Below, in pieces: positions 49,291-62,751 of a stretch of 64,000 nt of DNA (within the stretch, counting starts at the first letter, position 1; each line of letters starts with the position of its first letter). Both the position numbers and the translations under genes were made by a program. Location of the stretch: contig NC_064543.1 in NCBI RefSeq assembly GCF_023856365.1, positions 2,191,952 to 2,255,951 on the forward strand, read 5' to 3'. This stretch comes from Brienomyrus brachyistius (Eukaryota > Chordata > Actinopteri > Osteoglossiformes > Mormyridae). The notes under the pieces are model-generated. The model had not been told where the DNA came from. It did not search any database and saw only the letters and a program-made list of their open reading frames with translations.

Positions 49291-52200
49291 CTAGAGGCAG
49301 ACGATAGGACGAGAACAGGACACAATGTATTCTCACACAAGCAATGGCGAGTACTAGTCTTTCCTTATCAACAAGGTGGCAGGACATCACTCATAGCTCC
49401 TAAAAGGGTCACCTTTGGGATTTATTGCAGTCAATTTCCAAAAGCTCTATAGGCAATAAAAACATCTAGCAAACAAAAAGTGGCACCATAACAGGAAATT
49501 AGTTTATAATTTCCCCAACAATAACACTGTGCTACTGTAAAGTATAATACTGATGTGATAATCAATACTTTTTAGATGGCATATACCTGCTTGACTTGAA
49601 TTCATTCATAACCACAAATACTGGGTTCAGAGAATCCAAAACAAGTGCCTGCTTTCTCGTACAAGTGTCAAGGTATCAATTTATACTTTGTAATGAATGG
49701 ATGAAACATGGAATTTCTTGTCCCAGAATAAGCTTTTGTGAAAGATTTCAGATACTTTGCTAAATATTAAATCCGACACTGGTGTTCGGACATCCCGAAA
49801 ACCTCTTCCACATTTATTAAGGCAAACAGCCAGTGAAGTTCATCTGATGTCCTTTACCGAAATATTTTGTCTCACTCGGGCCGTGTCTAACATTTCAACA
49901 CATGCACTCTCATATGCTGTAGGAGGAAATAGGTTTCTCAAGAATTTACCACTGGAAGCTGTAACACTGCACCATATTTTACGCAAACTAAACACACTAT
50001 TGCGGGTGTATCCAAAGTCAGGTGGAATAATACTTAGATTCCATGAAAGTAAACAATTTAAATGCAGACTGGCGATAAAATCCAAGCAATTTTAGCAGTG
50101 TAATCCAGAACTTGAAACAACTCCATTTGAGGCACTTATGAGAACTTCAGACAGAAACAAAAACTAAGCATAAAACCATGACTTAGTGACGCGATTACCT
50201 GGGGTTAGACTCTTCCAGAAGGTCTGGCACTATGTTGACTAAAGCAATGTACAGGAAGCCACCTGATGTAAATGGTAGGATCCAGGCTGTAGAATTTCCT
50301 GCACCAGTGAAGAAGAAAGGATAGCAACTGTTGAGGAAATCACAATGAACACAAGTGCCTAAGTTCTACATACATGTTTTTTTTTCCCATGATGAAACTT
50401 TACATTAAAGGGTGATGAACAACATCAGGTTGGTACTGTCCTTTAAGCATAGGGCAGTGTTATCAGCAAACAGCATTGAATTAAAAATGGAAAAAAATAC
50501 ACATCCTAGCACATACGTAAAGTCATGCATGAGTGCTGTGGTCTCACCTGTTCCTTTGGGAGACTGAGCACAGAGGGCGAAACAAGCACCCAAAACCCCC
50601 CCTAGAGCCGTGGACAGCTGCATTTTGGCTGCCCTCCAACGGTCAAACCCCGCCCTCAGCAGAATGGCGAAGTCCCCCACCTGAAAGGCAGGAATTCAAC
50701 TCAGCACAGTTGGAGAATTATGAGCCCCTAATTATGAGCCCCTATCCTGTCTCAAATTACAGCCTCCTGGCAAAATTAACATATTGTATTATAATAAGAC
50801 TGAACCAAAACCAATTCAGGAAATATATTCATGGTAGCAGTGGTTAACTTCGGGAATTAATCGAGAGGACTTTGCGAGGGTTGTGCTGTTTTTCAGTAAA
50901 CGGTAGAATACACTGCTTTGCACTCACTACAAATCAGCAAGTCTTATGTTTCTCAAGGAGCGGACTGGAGACAGAGAAGGCAGACAGCCAGAAACAGAGA
51001 AAACAGCTGCATTTACAGCAAAGGCCAGAGGCCTGGAGGGGACATCAGGCTCAATTTCTGCTCGTCTGCCAACATTTCAGCCCCAAATCAACCCCACTTC
51101 TAACGGGGGGAGGCTGATAAAACTTAGATCTCCTGAGGATTAACAGCATACTTGAGAACCAGCAGCATCCCCACATTAGTCAACAGAATCACGTAGAGGT
51201 GGCCTAGTATTTACGAACCTCGTGAGGAATTTCATGAAGAAGAATGGCAAATGTTGTCAGGACACCGACCTGTTAGGATAACAGGAAAAACACATATCAG
51301 TGACCATCTGCTGCATGTTTTACGACCAGTCGCATCGTTTACGTTGCTAAGGTGACATAACTATGGCAGCAGCTGCTTCAAGTATGTGCTGAAACGGAAT
51401 TTTATTCAGATCTCTTTGTTGTGTGGCCACATGCTTAACAGTAACCCAAAATTTTTTATTTATTTTTTTTAATATATAGTTTTTTCTTGCTTCTATACCA
51501 GACTGAGACAAGGTTTTCTGGGCAGACATGTCAACTTCAATTAGTGTCTTGATAATACATGCCTGAATTCATACGGCCTGCAACTATCGCAGAAGGACAG
51601 ACGAAAGTTTTATGTCTCTATGTGCCTACAAATAGTGTAAACAAAGCTGTTCATAGACAAACAAAGGAATACACTGTGAAGGATATAAAAAAAAACACCT
51701 GTTAGGGTTTGTGGTCATTTTACTTCCTGAATTACCACGAAAAGCTCTATAAAAAGGGACAACTATTATTATTATAATCATTTAATATTATTCAATATTG
51801 TGATTATTTAATATCATTACCAATTATTATTACTGTTATTATTGCTGTTATTATGGTTATTATTGATGATGACTGATAATGATAATATTCACTATAGAAG
51901 ACAAGCGAGGCTGACCGCCATCCCAAACATCATCATGCTGCCTGGGGTCTTAGTAAGTGCTTTAATAATAAACATTTCTTGTCCTGACAAAAACAGAACA
52001 TGGGACGCACGTTCACTTTTTTTGAACATTTGATTTTTCTTGCAGTACAAACTTACTTTTTTGCTGACCAGGAAACTTCCCCCGACTGCCAGCCCATGAG
52101 TAAAGTTGTCAATGCAATTGGCCAGGAGGTTTAAATATCCACTTGTCTGTCAAAAAAATAGTTATATCAGATATAAAGATACAGAACATCAATACGGCAA

Positions 52201-55200
52201 GATGTCTTGTATCGAGCAAAGCATCTCACGTCAAACTGGAGTAGTATAATTAGATATTCTTTAGTCCATGAGGCATTGAAGTTTTAAAACTTTTCCCCTC
52301 ACGATCACAAATACACCAGAGTGGGACGCTACCACGGAACTCTCGCCAAGACCTCTCTGTATGAACAGAACAGAGCACTGTCCAAACAGTAATGCAGTGC
52401 TTCTAACTGGACTCAGGCACAGACAAAAGTTTATGAATGTTATTGCCGGAGCTCTCGACCATCTGCTCGTGCTGGCAGGAGAAAGAATAAGGCGAGTAAG
52501 ACACGTACGCGATGGCGATCTTTCTCAAGGCAAAGCAGGGGGAGACGGCACAGCTTGTAAAATGACCGAAAGTCACCGAGAGCAACGGCTCCAATAACAG
52601 CGGGACCCTTCTCACGGTACCAAGTATGATCACTGCCAGTTATTACCTTGATTTTATTCTCAGCATATATATTACAGTGCATTTGTAAAACCTGAGAATC
52701 GTAAATATTGCCTGGGACAATATTAAAAAAAAAAGACATCAACACTTTTCCTCCCCACCTTTATTTTCTCGGGGGTTCGATGTGGCTCCAGAGCGGAATG
52801 GCCATCGGGACAGTGCCCATTTGTGTGTGGGGCCCACTTCTCCGGCGAACCGATTGTCTGCCCACAGCTGGACTTAGCGTACAGATTGGCTTTTGAGCAC
52901 GAGCAGATCTGCAAAAGGAGAAAAGTTTTGGTGTACCGAGTGCCATAAATGTGCAATTAAGGCCATTACAAAAAAGAACAACAGTAAACCATAAACATAA
53001 TTACAAAAATCTGTTACATTACTGTCACCACAAGAGCAATATTTATACCCAATGGATCTGCGAAAAACTAATAGTTGCTCTGATCCACAGATGCTCAATA
53101 TCTAGAGACTTGGGGTCTTCAGATATACTCACAATGCTAACAAACATTTAATTGAATAAGTGAAACCCAATTAGAGTCAGTTTTACTCTGGAAAAATCAC
53201 TCTACAATCCAATTAACTTCAGCATACTACCCACCTTTTATAGAATCATAGTTAGTTTTATGGTTGAATGTAAAAATAAAGAAAACCGTGAATGAAGACG
53301 TTATCCCGAGCACGAGGTGGTATCCACGTGTGCTTTCGTTTATCGAATTATGTTGTTACTCACAAGGCATTAACTTTTCAACTGTCAGTATTCCTGAGTT
53401 TAAAAGGAAACCGCTGCTAGATATGCTGTAGAATTCAGATTTTTGCAGATACATTTCCTGGTGTTTTTGTTTTATGTGTGGATTAATGCACGGTTAGCAC
53501 AATTTTAAATGAGTATTAAAAATAAATGGAATGATAAAATGCAACTACGAACCAACAAAATGACAAAGGCCCCTCTCTTCATCCTATTTTAAGCTGTCAA
53601 AATTCTCTTAATCTTTCACATCTGAACACAAAAACCTTTCACAGACACTGATGCTGTTTGATGGATAAGATTCCTAAACATTTTATGTGGTTAAGTGCAA
53701 CTAAATTACTCAATAACTACACAGATAATAGCTTCTTATACATATAGTTGCACCCAGTCAGGCTGACAGCTGACTTACTATACTTAAGCAATCTCTTTTG
53801 AAATTGCCTAAAGTCTGAATTTCAACAGCAGAACCAGACACCATTTTCCACTGGCAGATTTACTGGTTTAGCCACCGGTATATTGCACTTACAATTTCAA
53901 ATACCAACCAATATATTTTTAGCAAATCTGCAGGTACAAATTTTTAATGATGGGTCCATATAGTTAAAATGTCAGCCTTTAAAAGCGATAACAGTCGTGA
54001 TTAAGAGCATTCCTGAACACTGCCGAGCCTGGGGCTCAGACGCACAACCTCTCCCTCGTCCCCTGGCGATAATATTAATTTTCCAGCTTCGCAGCTCCAC
54101 TTTCAGCAGGCGTACAAAAGCCTCTCTTGCTAAAACCACAAACGATGTAAACACACAAACAAAATTTGCCCAACAAGCTCATCATGAAGACCACAAACAC
54201 GCTGCTCTTTTGCAAATCCATGTGCATAAATTAAACCGCATGCCCCGCAAACAGCAAGAGATATGCTCTTGTGCGAAATGCACACGTCTATGCAACTTAG
54301 GCAGGACTGGTCCAGGTGCGCAAACAACCACCACAAAGGTGTGGAAATTACAAGGGGTTCTTAACATACAAACAGAATGGTCAGGCAGCATTAGTTTTTG
54401 TCTACTTTTATAGAGCAACAAGACATAATGACATTTATGACACACACATGCTCGGAATTTCGGCTCCTCTCGTAGCTCTTTAAAAGGCCCATTCAGAAAA
54501 GCAGTAACCACAGCCCTGCCTAACCGCCATGAGGGAGCTGCCTCCCTGCGCTTTTTTTGTCTGGTTTTATATTTAGCCAAAGTGTGGTGGAAAACACTTG
54601 AGTGGCATGGAAACTGCTAGCCTTCAGCCCGGGGGGGCGGGAGGGGGGGCAGGGGAGAAGTCTGCACATAGACATTCCACAGGTATTAAGACTGGATAAG
54701 TCACATTTTGACTTAATAAATCTGGTTAAAAAAAAAAAATTCGAAAAATTCACCTGCATCGTCTCTTACCAGAAATTATTTATTCACGATAATCCACAGA
54801 CTTTGTACTGAGCAGATTAATGTAGGAACTATTTTCTTCTACCAAACTCCACACACCAATCATATCATTGCACAGACTATACAAGCACCCCGGCAATATC
54901 TTGAGTAACCAGGGTTAAGATTTTTTGAAAGAGATATTGCTGTTGAATTTATCAAATGCATTTTTTGGCGTTTTAAAACACCAGAGAGAGAATACTCTTC
55001 AGTCCCATAATATTCGAGAAAAGGCTGACATTTCTATGGCCAATATCTCCAAAACCAGGCAACTCCCAGCAGTACAACCTCTAAAGCTTCCCTAAAAAAT
55101 ATCTTTTAATGAGTTTTGGGGTGAACTGCCCCTTTTCCGCTGAGAGTAAACGTTCAAAGGACATGAAGCTGCCAAGGGTAGCATCGTGAAACAAAACGCA

Positions 55201-58200
55201 AATAGCGACATTTATTAGACCAGGGGTGGGGAACCTGATCCAGGCCACACTCACTTTCAACTGTACTCAAGGGGGGGGCAAGAACTAATTAAGTCGCTCA
55301 TTATCTGCCTTAGCAACAAGCCATCTAGGTAATTATGGGATGAATCACAGTTGCATGCGTCATTTAGATTTTCCTGCAGGGAGTGAAATCCTGGTTGGTC
55401 TGCTAATATGTCTCAGGACTGGATTACTTATACCACTTAGTTACTATCAGTCAAACTGGTTATTTGTACCGTTTTATGTACGACGCAAAAATTTCGCTTG
55501 TGTGCCTTTGCGCTAAAAGCTTGTCTTGCTGCAGGACTGGAACAAGTGATTAGTACTGCAATGGGTTAAACCATCAGCCGATTAAAATGTAAATGTTTAC
55601 TTAAAAGAACAACAGATTGGGAGACTATACCTCCAGCGGCAGAGATAAGACTGCAGTGAAACCTGAGCAACAGACTCAAGTGCAGTGGGAGCAGCCTCAC
55701 GACCAGAACTATAAAAAGCCCAGGAGTCACTGTCTGGGTCCCAGTTTTCACCAGCTGTCTGCAGCCCTATTGGGCAGAGCATCTGGCACAAGCAGTGGGA
55801 GGACTGGACGCACTTCCTGTTTTACGCGGGGCTCCGCTTATAGATTACCAGAAGTGAATTAGATTAAAAGAGTGCAGTGAAGTAAAAGGAGAATGATAGA
55901 CATTTTCCAAGTGACTACATTATAAAACACACAAAACCTGAATAAGATTAATGCCTCTAGCCTGAAATAAGCATAAGTATGTCTGTACCGTATCTAGCTA
56001 TATTTAAAAAAATAAAACGTCACAGCACCCAAGAATGCATCCTTTACCTTTTGTTACATGACATAATCATTTAAGATATGCTGTTCGTTCTGCCTCACCT
56101 AGTAAGATGTAAACGTTCTAGTGTAAGACGTAACTTGAAATTAGGAGTACATTTTTCCCCCCATAAAAATAATTTCCTCCTGGGTCAGAACTTAACAGGG
56201 TTTAAAGTTTGTTTAAACAAAACCGTCACTGAGAAACTGCCGAGGCACAAATTTATACATATACAAACAGACCCCATCTATGAATGGTTTTCCTATTGGC
56301 AGGGCAGACACAAACCGCACTGGCAGGGGACGCAGTTTCCCTAAACAAACTTTTCCTCCTCGATTTTTTCAAAGTGCCTAGACTTGACAATCAAAACGAA
56401 ATCTAACTGTGCGGCGCAAATCCCACATGAAAAAGTGTTTTGCCAATCAAAACGAAGGGAACAGAGGCGAAGAGCAGATTTAGCATAAATCTGTGCCTGT
56501 ACGGATCAAGATAGCTATGCAAAGACATGTCAGTGCAAGTTCCCAACGCACGTCTCCTTGCACACGCTGTGTCTGTACCAAGCTTCAACTAAATGGAAAG
56601 GCTTCTGAGCTGCCGAGTGGCCGAACTAAACCAGCCCAACCGAAAAGCAGCGCGCAGAGGGGAAAACCTGACAAGCATACATGTATATTTACGTCTAAAT
56701 AAGACCCCTTCTATAAATAGCAGCAAGCCAGCATGGAGGAGTCAAACTTTCTGCAACTGGCTGAGGAGCCAGACGAGGCTTGAGTCAGTCTCATGATGAC
56801 CCACGTTACAGAGGCATTAGTCACCAGAAGACAGATGAACTGGTCAAGTGAGCTCATTCTTTCCAAGCAGTCCTGCAGCACGTTTTAAAGATGGTTGGCT
56901 GGTTAGTATGAGTAACCCTAAGATTAAAAAATATTATACAGAAAGACAACACGACATCTCATAAAATTCTACTGTGGACAGTCAAAAAAAAAAAAAAAAA
57001 AAGAGAGAGACAGACAAAATTCAGCTTGACAAACCCTGACAAAGGGATACACAGCACATACAGAATGTCGAACTGGGTTTCAGGAAGGAACAGATCAAAC
57101 GGTTAATGTGCTATTTGACTGAATGCAAGGCCATGTGTGTGGAGTCCCCAGGATCCCAAAGGACCGTGCTGTGGAACTCACCGAGGGCTCCTCCTGACTC
57201 CCCTCATCTGGGAACATCTTCTCCAGCACGAGGAAGGACAGCATTCCCACAATGACCCACAGGCCCTGGATCTTGTGATACTGATGACCCCCATCTGCCA
57301 GAAAGGCACATTACAGCCCCAGGGACTATATATCCATTTGTTTTCATATTCTCAGTATTCTAGTGTTTAACAAAAAAAAAACAACAACCATGGCCCTGGT
57401 TTGTTACAAACTCATATTTACTATATCAGTCATTCTCATACTTCGGTTACCTTGTAAATCAAACAACACTGTTTAAACATTTTAGAAGTTAGTTGCGCAG
57501 TGTTACCCACGTAGGATGCTACTCCACTGCACCAGCTTGATTTCCAGCCAGGAACCATTACCAAACCAAGTGCTTTCTTTGTAACTTGCAACTGTGTTTA
57601 TTGTCAATTGGTTATGCAAATAATCTTCCTCCCAAACACAATATACATCCACTACCCTGAAAAACAGCAGTTAGGAACTCGGAAAACGTCGATTGAGAAA
57701 AAGAAAGGAATAATAATGGATGTGTGGACAAATAAGACCAAAGCTTAAACTGCCCAACCTTTTTAATTACAAAAAACATGATACCTGGGGCAGTGGAAAA
57801 GCCCCCTCAAACCTGAATCGCCACCCCCCAGGCCGATGTGTCAATCTTGGTTGATTTTGCAAACAAATTTTTTTGCCAATATTCAAAGTTAGTTGCCTCA
57901 CTGATAAAGACAAAAATACTAAATTAAAAGGAGATGATTCGATGAGATGATCAACCATTTCCCAAATGAGGATGACAGCGGATGTCATTGGCTCATTTAC
58001 CGCTTAGAATCTCGCTACAGTCTCCTCAATGTCTCAGTGCCTGTATTATATTATGATGTCGCTAAATACATTCATGGGATCTTAAGTAATGTCAACGACA
58101 TCAAATTCACTAAAGATTTATTGGGGCTCAGAGGCAAGTCAGTTATGGATATTGGCATTATTAGAAAAAAATATATATATAAATATATCGGCATCAGCCA

Positions 58201-61200
58201 AAATTTACATATCGTGCCACAGTGGCATAGCGGGTAGTACAACCCCCCCCACCCCCCCACCCCCCAGTCTTTATGTCAGGGGACTGCATGTTCTCCCTGC
58301 GTTTGCACAGGGACTCTGAGTAATATGGTTTCCTCCCACCAGTCCAAATGTGAATTTACATGTGGTTTAGATTAACTTAAGTATGTATCCTAGGACTGGC
58401 TTCCTGGGAATATAGAAGATGGATGGGTGAACGAAATAACACAATGTAGAATTAATATGTCAAAGTCTAACCACGTAATTACTGACTGTCTGAGCTTCAA
58501 CGGTAAAGAGACTTCGTATCATACTGAAGCTCAAAATCAACTCCCAAGAGTACAGAGGAGCACAATCATGACCAAAAACAAGGAAAGACCAAATGTCGCA
58601 TTTTGTTTGCGCTACCCATTTTTTCCCCCCCACCAGCATAGCTACAGCAAGCCTGGCCAAGGAGGAGAGGGAATCTAGAAGGGCAGATCTACCAGATCAA
58701 GATGGAGAGACCGGATGGCCGCTCACCTGTGCTGCAGGAATAGGCCCATGCCTCTGGCAGCAGGTGGAGGAAGACGTCACCCAGTAGACCTCCGACGGCG
58801 AAGCTCAAGAGCTGCTTCAGTTTCTGGCAGCCAGCTGTAGCCAAAGACAGAATATCAAACGTGGACAAGTACTACAAAGGACTCTTCAGTCATAGTGGTG
58901 CCACAATGGTTTTGGATGCCAGTACAAGCATGACGTCATTTGTTCCTTAAAGTCAAATCTCACAGTAACAAAAAAAATGTCACCCTCCACTTCTGACGTA
59001 CGCCAAGAGCTTTTGGCCTGATTTTAGGTAAAAATCCAAAAGGAAAACAAAAGATTGTAGTTTCTACCACATAAAACCTAAAGCTCAATGACTTGGACCA
59101 CAAAGAAGGTGCTGGGAAGAACAGGGTAGATTTGTCCTCCTCAGAGTAGTGAGGCTTCTTCTAATGCTACTTTATTACGACTTCATGACAATGTGAATTA
59201 AAAGACAGAGAAACATGACGGATCAAATATTAGTGTTAATATAAAATCAACAGCTACAAACCAGACAGCTGCAGCTCTTGCTGGCTTAACATTTGATATT
59301 TAACACCTTGGTTTCATTACACAATGGTTTCCATGATCCTTTTCAAGTATCACTGATGGAGCTCATTTCAGCTGGGACATGCCCTCTGGCTTTATCTCTG
59401 AACTACCGATGTCTGAGGAATTTGGAAGTGACTAGGAGAGCACTTTGTCTGTTAGGCAACAGCTCCCAGCAGGAGTGCAGAAATACCCGCTCTGAGCGTT
59501 TAGGTTGGAGATATACTTGCAGCAGACACCCGCACATTGTGTATGCAGAAACCTTCACTGACCTACAATCCAGATCTTCATAACTGCTGAGGTTGCTGGA
59601 AGAGGAAATTTAATAAATCCCGGGAGATGAGGATGAAAGTAAGTAACTGCCTGATAGCCCTCTATGCAAACCTCTGTCTGTCTGATCCCAGAGCAGGCCT
59701 GGTTTAATATTAACAGGCCCCTGCATAATGCAGCTGATCTGGAAGTTTCTGCTTATCTATATTCTGCTCTCCATCAAACTCAAACTCGTTCTCTAAGCTC
59801 AGATGGCTGAAAAGCATTCAAGTTCTACGTGAATAAAAAAATATATTTAACACTGAATGTATTCAAACATGCCTTTTGATACTTAAACGCAGATTCTTTA
59901 AATATTTAAAGTCCTCTGCCAGCAAATGTCAAATCCCCATTTGTGAGGTCACACACTTTGATTCTGAGTCCCTGACTGCATCAACTGCATACAATTACCC
60001 CACCATATCTGATTTCATCACTCTAATTGTTCTTACTATAATTAGCACCCACTTCCTGCTGATTAAAACAAACTGACACCTACAAGGTATTAAAAGTTCA
60101 TCAGCAGTGTGGATAACTACAAATTTAAAATTGGGTCAGAAAAATAATAACGCAGTACATAATAAATGTGTGTCACAAAGTTATGAGTCCATTCGATATT
60201 ATGAACCATTTTCATTTAACCTGACTTTTTAATATAATGTGTGTTGTGACAGTCCATTCATGAGTTATCCATAAGTCTGATGTTCTTAACCCAGGAACTG
60301 CCGCCACTTTCCAATGAATACATAACGTTAACAGTGCAAAACTGCAATAACTGTTAGAAGCAACTCCTAAGACGTTCGGTCCCTAAATGAATCCAGTTTC
60401 ACAACTGTACGGGTCAGCAGTCAGACTAAACAAAATAGTATCACAAGCAAAAGTGAGATATGAACTGCTACGTACTGTATACCAAATTCAGCCATGGCGG
60501 TTAGGCACGCCACACTGTATGGCACTTACACTGCAGATTATTCATCACCATATGTTCCCTTTTAAATCCAAGTGTGATGGGTTTAAAAGCCTTTGCTTAT
60601 ATTTACTGATTTACAGTGAAATACCCCAGACTCTTGGCACTGCAGTATGTTGATTCCAGGATTTTTTTTTTAGCCTGCCGTTGTAAGTACTACTAATGAA
60701 TAGAGGATGAGAATCAATGTTGTGTTTTCTATCAAGCTGATGACGACAAAATAATTAGCTTTTGTCCTTTGACATGGATACGTCATGGGGCTGCAGCTAC
60801 TGTCTGTGTCAGGAAGTTGGGTTATTATGATACAAAATCAACTGTGCCTCTGGGTGAGGGCAGCACTGTGTATGGCTATGGATGAGAAGGATTAATATGT
60901 CAGTGGAGCTTCCTGTGATTTACAATTGCTCCTCACACAAAGGGTCAAAGCCAGTGAGCCGGTTGACCGGCCAGGACTGCATAAGGGGCACAAGGATCTG
61001 AAGCGTTTCACACTGACTGATGCTATCCAGGACTTTGTCCCTCACACACATCTATATTCCTGTCCTGGCCAGTGGTGGTCCTGTATCTACCAACATTCAT
61101 GCACACATCTGTCCACCACTATAACGTGCAAATGGAAATGATGAACAAGAATCAGGAGAAGACTGACCTTCAGCTTTCTGACTAAATATACATCCACTGA

Positions 61201-62028
61201 ATGGTACTACCTTCAAAAACACGATTTACCAGAAGCGTCATTAGACCTATTTTAGGGTGGCTTTAGCCCCCCCAGATATATACTTATTGGCTTTAATCCA
61301 CGAATAATTTGCCACTGCCCCCCCCCCAGTAAAAACTCTGCTCCTCTATCCATTCATCTCTAACTATGCCCCTGCTCTTTACCATTTCAGTACAACATTA
61401 ATAAGATACTCACTAACAATGTATAATATCTCAATTTCTTCACGTGGCTGACATTTTAATCCAGAATCACTCACTGCTGCTTTCTAATCCCGTGCGGCTC
61501 TCCAACATATTCCTCTTTCTCGGGATTTATACCAAGACAGGCTCCTAAGCCCAATGCCCTCTCACGATGGCGTTTGCTCACTCCTCGCTAACCCCTCTAA
61601 CAAAGCTGCCACCGCTCACAGAAAAATGTCATTAGCATTAAAGGTCTGTGCAGACCTCAGATCCCCACTTGTGCTAGATGTGGTATCGTGGCTTAGCTTC
61701 ACCATTTACCTTCAGTCTTTAAGGCGGCTCCTGCTTCAATCGGGATGACAAGCAAGGGGAAAATCCCACTGAGCCCCACCACAATAGATCCAATGAGGGA
61801 ACAGATAAAAGCATCTCCCCTCTCCCCGGAAAAGAGGTCCAACAGCACCTGTAGACCCGGCAACTCCTCGGTACACCAGGGACCCGCCACCGCCTGCAGC
61901 ACAGTGGCCTGGGACATCTTCCTGGCGTTGGACCGATGGCTAGACGCCGTTGTGGAAATGAAAAAAAGGGCAGTGCTGCTGAGAAAGGCAGCGATACCCC
62001 AAGCTGGGCTCCAGGCCCGAAACTTCAT
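49215..62028 (-). CDS. slc39a13: Zinc transporter ZIP13 (gene, 9 coding exons)
   Basis: The coding parts join as 62028-61710, 58834-58727, 57294-57182, 52908-52759, 52146-52057, 51269-51219, 50680-50548, 50298-50199 and 49290-49215, giving 1,140 nt, 379 aa and a stop, with every junction GT-AG and in phase. ZIP13 moves zinc out of early secretory vesicles/Golgi into the cytosol; human mutations cause spondylodysplastic Ehlers-Danlos syndrome. Visible features are an N-terminal signal-like segment (residues about 10-30), [20 protein letters not shown] (TM1), [20 protein letters not shown] (TM2), [18 protein letters not shown] (TM3), a variable cytosolic loop, then [12 protein letters not shown] (TM4, residues 240-251) and the metal-site motif HEIPHEVGD (TM5, residues 272-280). 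Human ZIP13 is 371 aa (from memory). The metal-binding residues are intact, so the gene looks functional. Confidence 0.96.
50199..50298 (-). CDS. slc39a13: slc39a13 coding exon 8
   Basis: 100 nt, [20 protein letters not shown] then [11 protein letters not shown] (TM7). The acceptor is ACTGGTGCAG and the donor is CCCAG|GTAATC. Confidence 0.97.
50548..50680 (-). CDS. slc39a13: slc39a13 coding exon 7
   Basis: 133 nt, [20 protein letters not shown] then [20 protein letters not shown] and PKGT. It covers the end of TM5 and TM6. The acceptor is GCCTTTCAG and the donor is ACAG|GTGAGA. Confidence 0.97.
51219..51269 (-). CDS. slc39a13: slc39a13 coding exon 6 (51-nt microexon-like)
   Basis: 51 nt, [17 protein letters not shown]. 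It carries most of the catalytic metal-site motif of TM5. The donor is GAG|GTTCGT, weak at positions +3 to +5. Confidence 0.95.
52057..52146 (-). CDS. slc39a13: slc39a13 coding exon 5
   Basis: 90 nt, [20 protein letters not shown] then GGSFLVSKK. This is TM4 with the DNFTHG metal-site residues. The acceptor is TTTTTTTGACAG and the donor is AAAAAA|GTAAGT. Confidence 0.96.
52759..52908 (-). CDS. slc39a13: slc39a13 coding exon 4 (variable loop)
   Basis: 150 nt (50 codons), [18 protein letters not shown] ... [11 protein letters not shown] ... TPEKIK. This is the hydrophilic loop between TM3 and TM4. It is rich in Cys and His and weakly conserved. Because it is in phase at both ends it could be skipped without a frame change. 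The acceptor is CTTTTGCAG and the donor is ATAAAG|GTGGGG. Confidence 0.85.
55220..55445. mobile_element. Decayed hAT-like MITE
   Basis: The left end AGGGGTGGGGAACCTGATCC and internal GAGTGAAATCCTGGTTGGTC, with a trailing CAGGACTGGATTAC, match a fish non-autonomous element that usually ends with the inverted form of the left motif. The right end is decayed. It lies in the intron between slc39a13 coding exons 3 and 4. Confidence 0.5.
56983..57002. repeat. Poly-A run
   Basis: About 20 A followed by GAGAGAGAC in an slc39a13 intron. Confidence 0.9.
57182..57294 (-). CDS. slc39a13: slc39a13 coding exon 3
   Basis: 113 nt, [20 protein letters not shown] (TM3) then DEGSQEEPS. The acceptor is TTTCTGGCAG and the donor is CCCTCG|GTGAGT. 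Confidence 0.93.
58217..58425 (+). mobile_element. Fish SINE, decayed
   Basis: It begins ACAGTGGCATAGCGGGTAG, an A-box-like head of the SINE family, then CTGCATGTTCTCCCTGCG, GGTTTCCTCCCACCAGTCC and a GATGGATGGGTG tail. It lies just upstream of coding exon 2 in the intron, with C-runs at 58,241-58,265. Confidence 0.6.
58727..58834 (-). CDS. slc39a13: slc39a13 coding exon 2
   Basis: 108 nt, [18 protein letters not shown] then [13 protein letters not shown] (TM2). The acceptor is GGCTACAG and the donor is ACAG|GTGAGC. Confidence 0.95.
59000..61709 (-). other. slc39a13 intron between coding exons 1 and 2
   Basis: The distal part of a 2.9 kb intron. No recognised element apart from poly-C stretches at about 61,315-61,330 and AT-rich segments. 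No extra exon was seen. Confidence 0.5.
61710..62028 (-). CDS. slc39a13: slc39a13 coding exon 1
   Basis: Residues 1-106 plus one base. The start chosen is the ATG at 62,028, 46 bases inside an exon whose acceptor is GTGGTTGCAG (exon edge 62,074). An in-frame ATG at 62,139 lies upstream of that acceptor and is intronic in this model. The exon holds the signal-like N-terminus, [19 protein letters not shown] and TM1. The donor is GAAG|GTAAAT. Confidence 0.9.
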
Positions 62029-62702
62029 GGCTCCTTCACCATGCCCAGCACTCGCAGCTGACGCCGAAAGGACACTGCAACCACAGAAGAAGACATGCAA
62101 CAGAGTCAACTTCAAGTTACAGAGACAAGAGGACTGCATTCAGATCAACACTGAACCTTGCTGTCTAACTCAAGCAAAAGAGTACTGAGTTATGCCCATA
62201 GACAATGTCATGTTTTTATCAATATCAGCATTAAAAAGAACAATTTTGCAAACTGAAATTTTGCAGATAACCCCTGAAGAATGATGCGCGCAGTTTTATT
62301 ATTTTTTTTTTACACTTAATGGAAATGACTTTTCCTTCACATCATAACCCTGCATAGAACAAGTCGGTATAGAAAACGAGCGGATGGAAGAACGGAATCG
62401 GTTTAAATACTCGTCTGTCAACCGGGAACTTTTCCCAGTAGTGCACCTGGGACTGCAGCGCGCAAACCTGCACCATCACTCATTATCAAATTTCTGGACT
62501 TTTGCTGTAGATTTGCTCAGGTAATAATAAGCTGAGTACTGAGGGAACCCACTGGAATGCTAACGCTAAGTACCTAGAAGGTACTAGTATCCCCCCCCCC
62601 CAACAGACCCACCCCACCCACCAGATTACAGAGCTCCGTTAAACTCTGCCTACCTTGTTTCTGCTTTGTCACATTTGCTTGTTGTGGTACAACACGTACA
62701 CA

Positions 62703-62750
<48 letters not shown>
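62703..62750. repeat. (AAT)n microsatellite
   Basis: About 16 AAT units in the first intron of slc39a13. Confidence 0.95.

Positions 62751-62751
<1 letters not shown>

Noticed and set aside
62029..62139. Upstream in-frame ATG giving a 37-residue longer slc39a13 N-terminus
   Set aside because: This part lies partly before a good acceptor (GTGGTTGCAG) and does not look like a ZIP13 N-terminus. The ATG at 62,028 is followed by a better signal-like segment.
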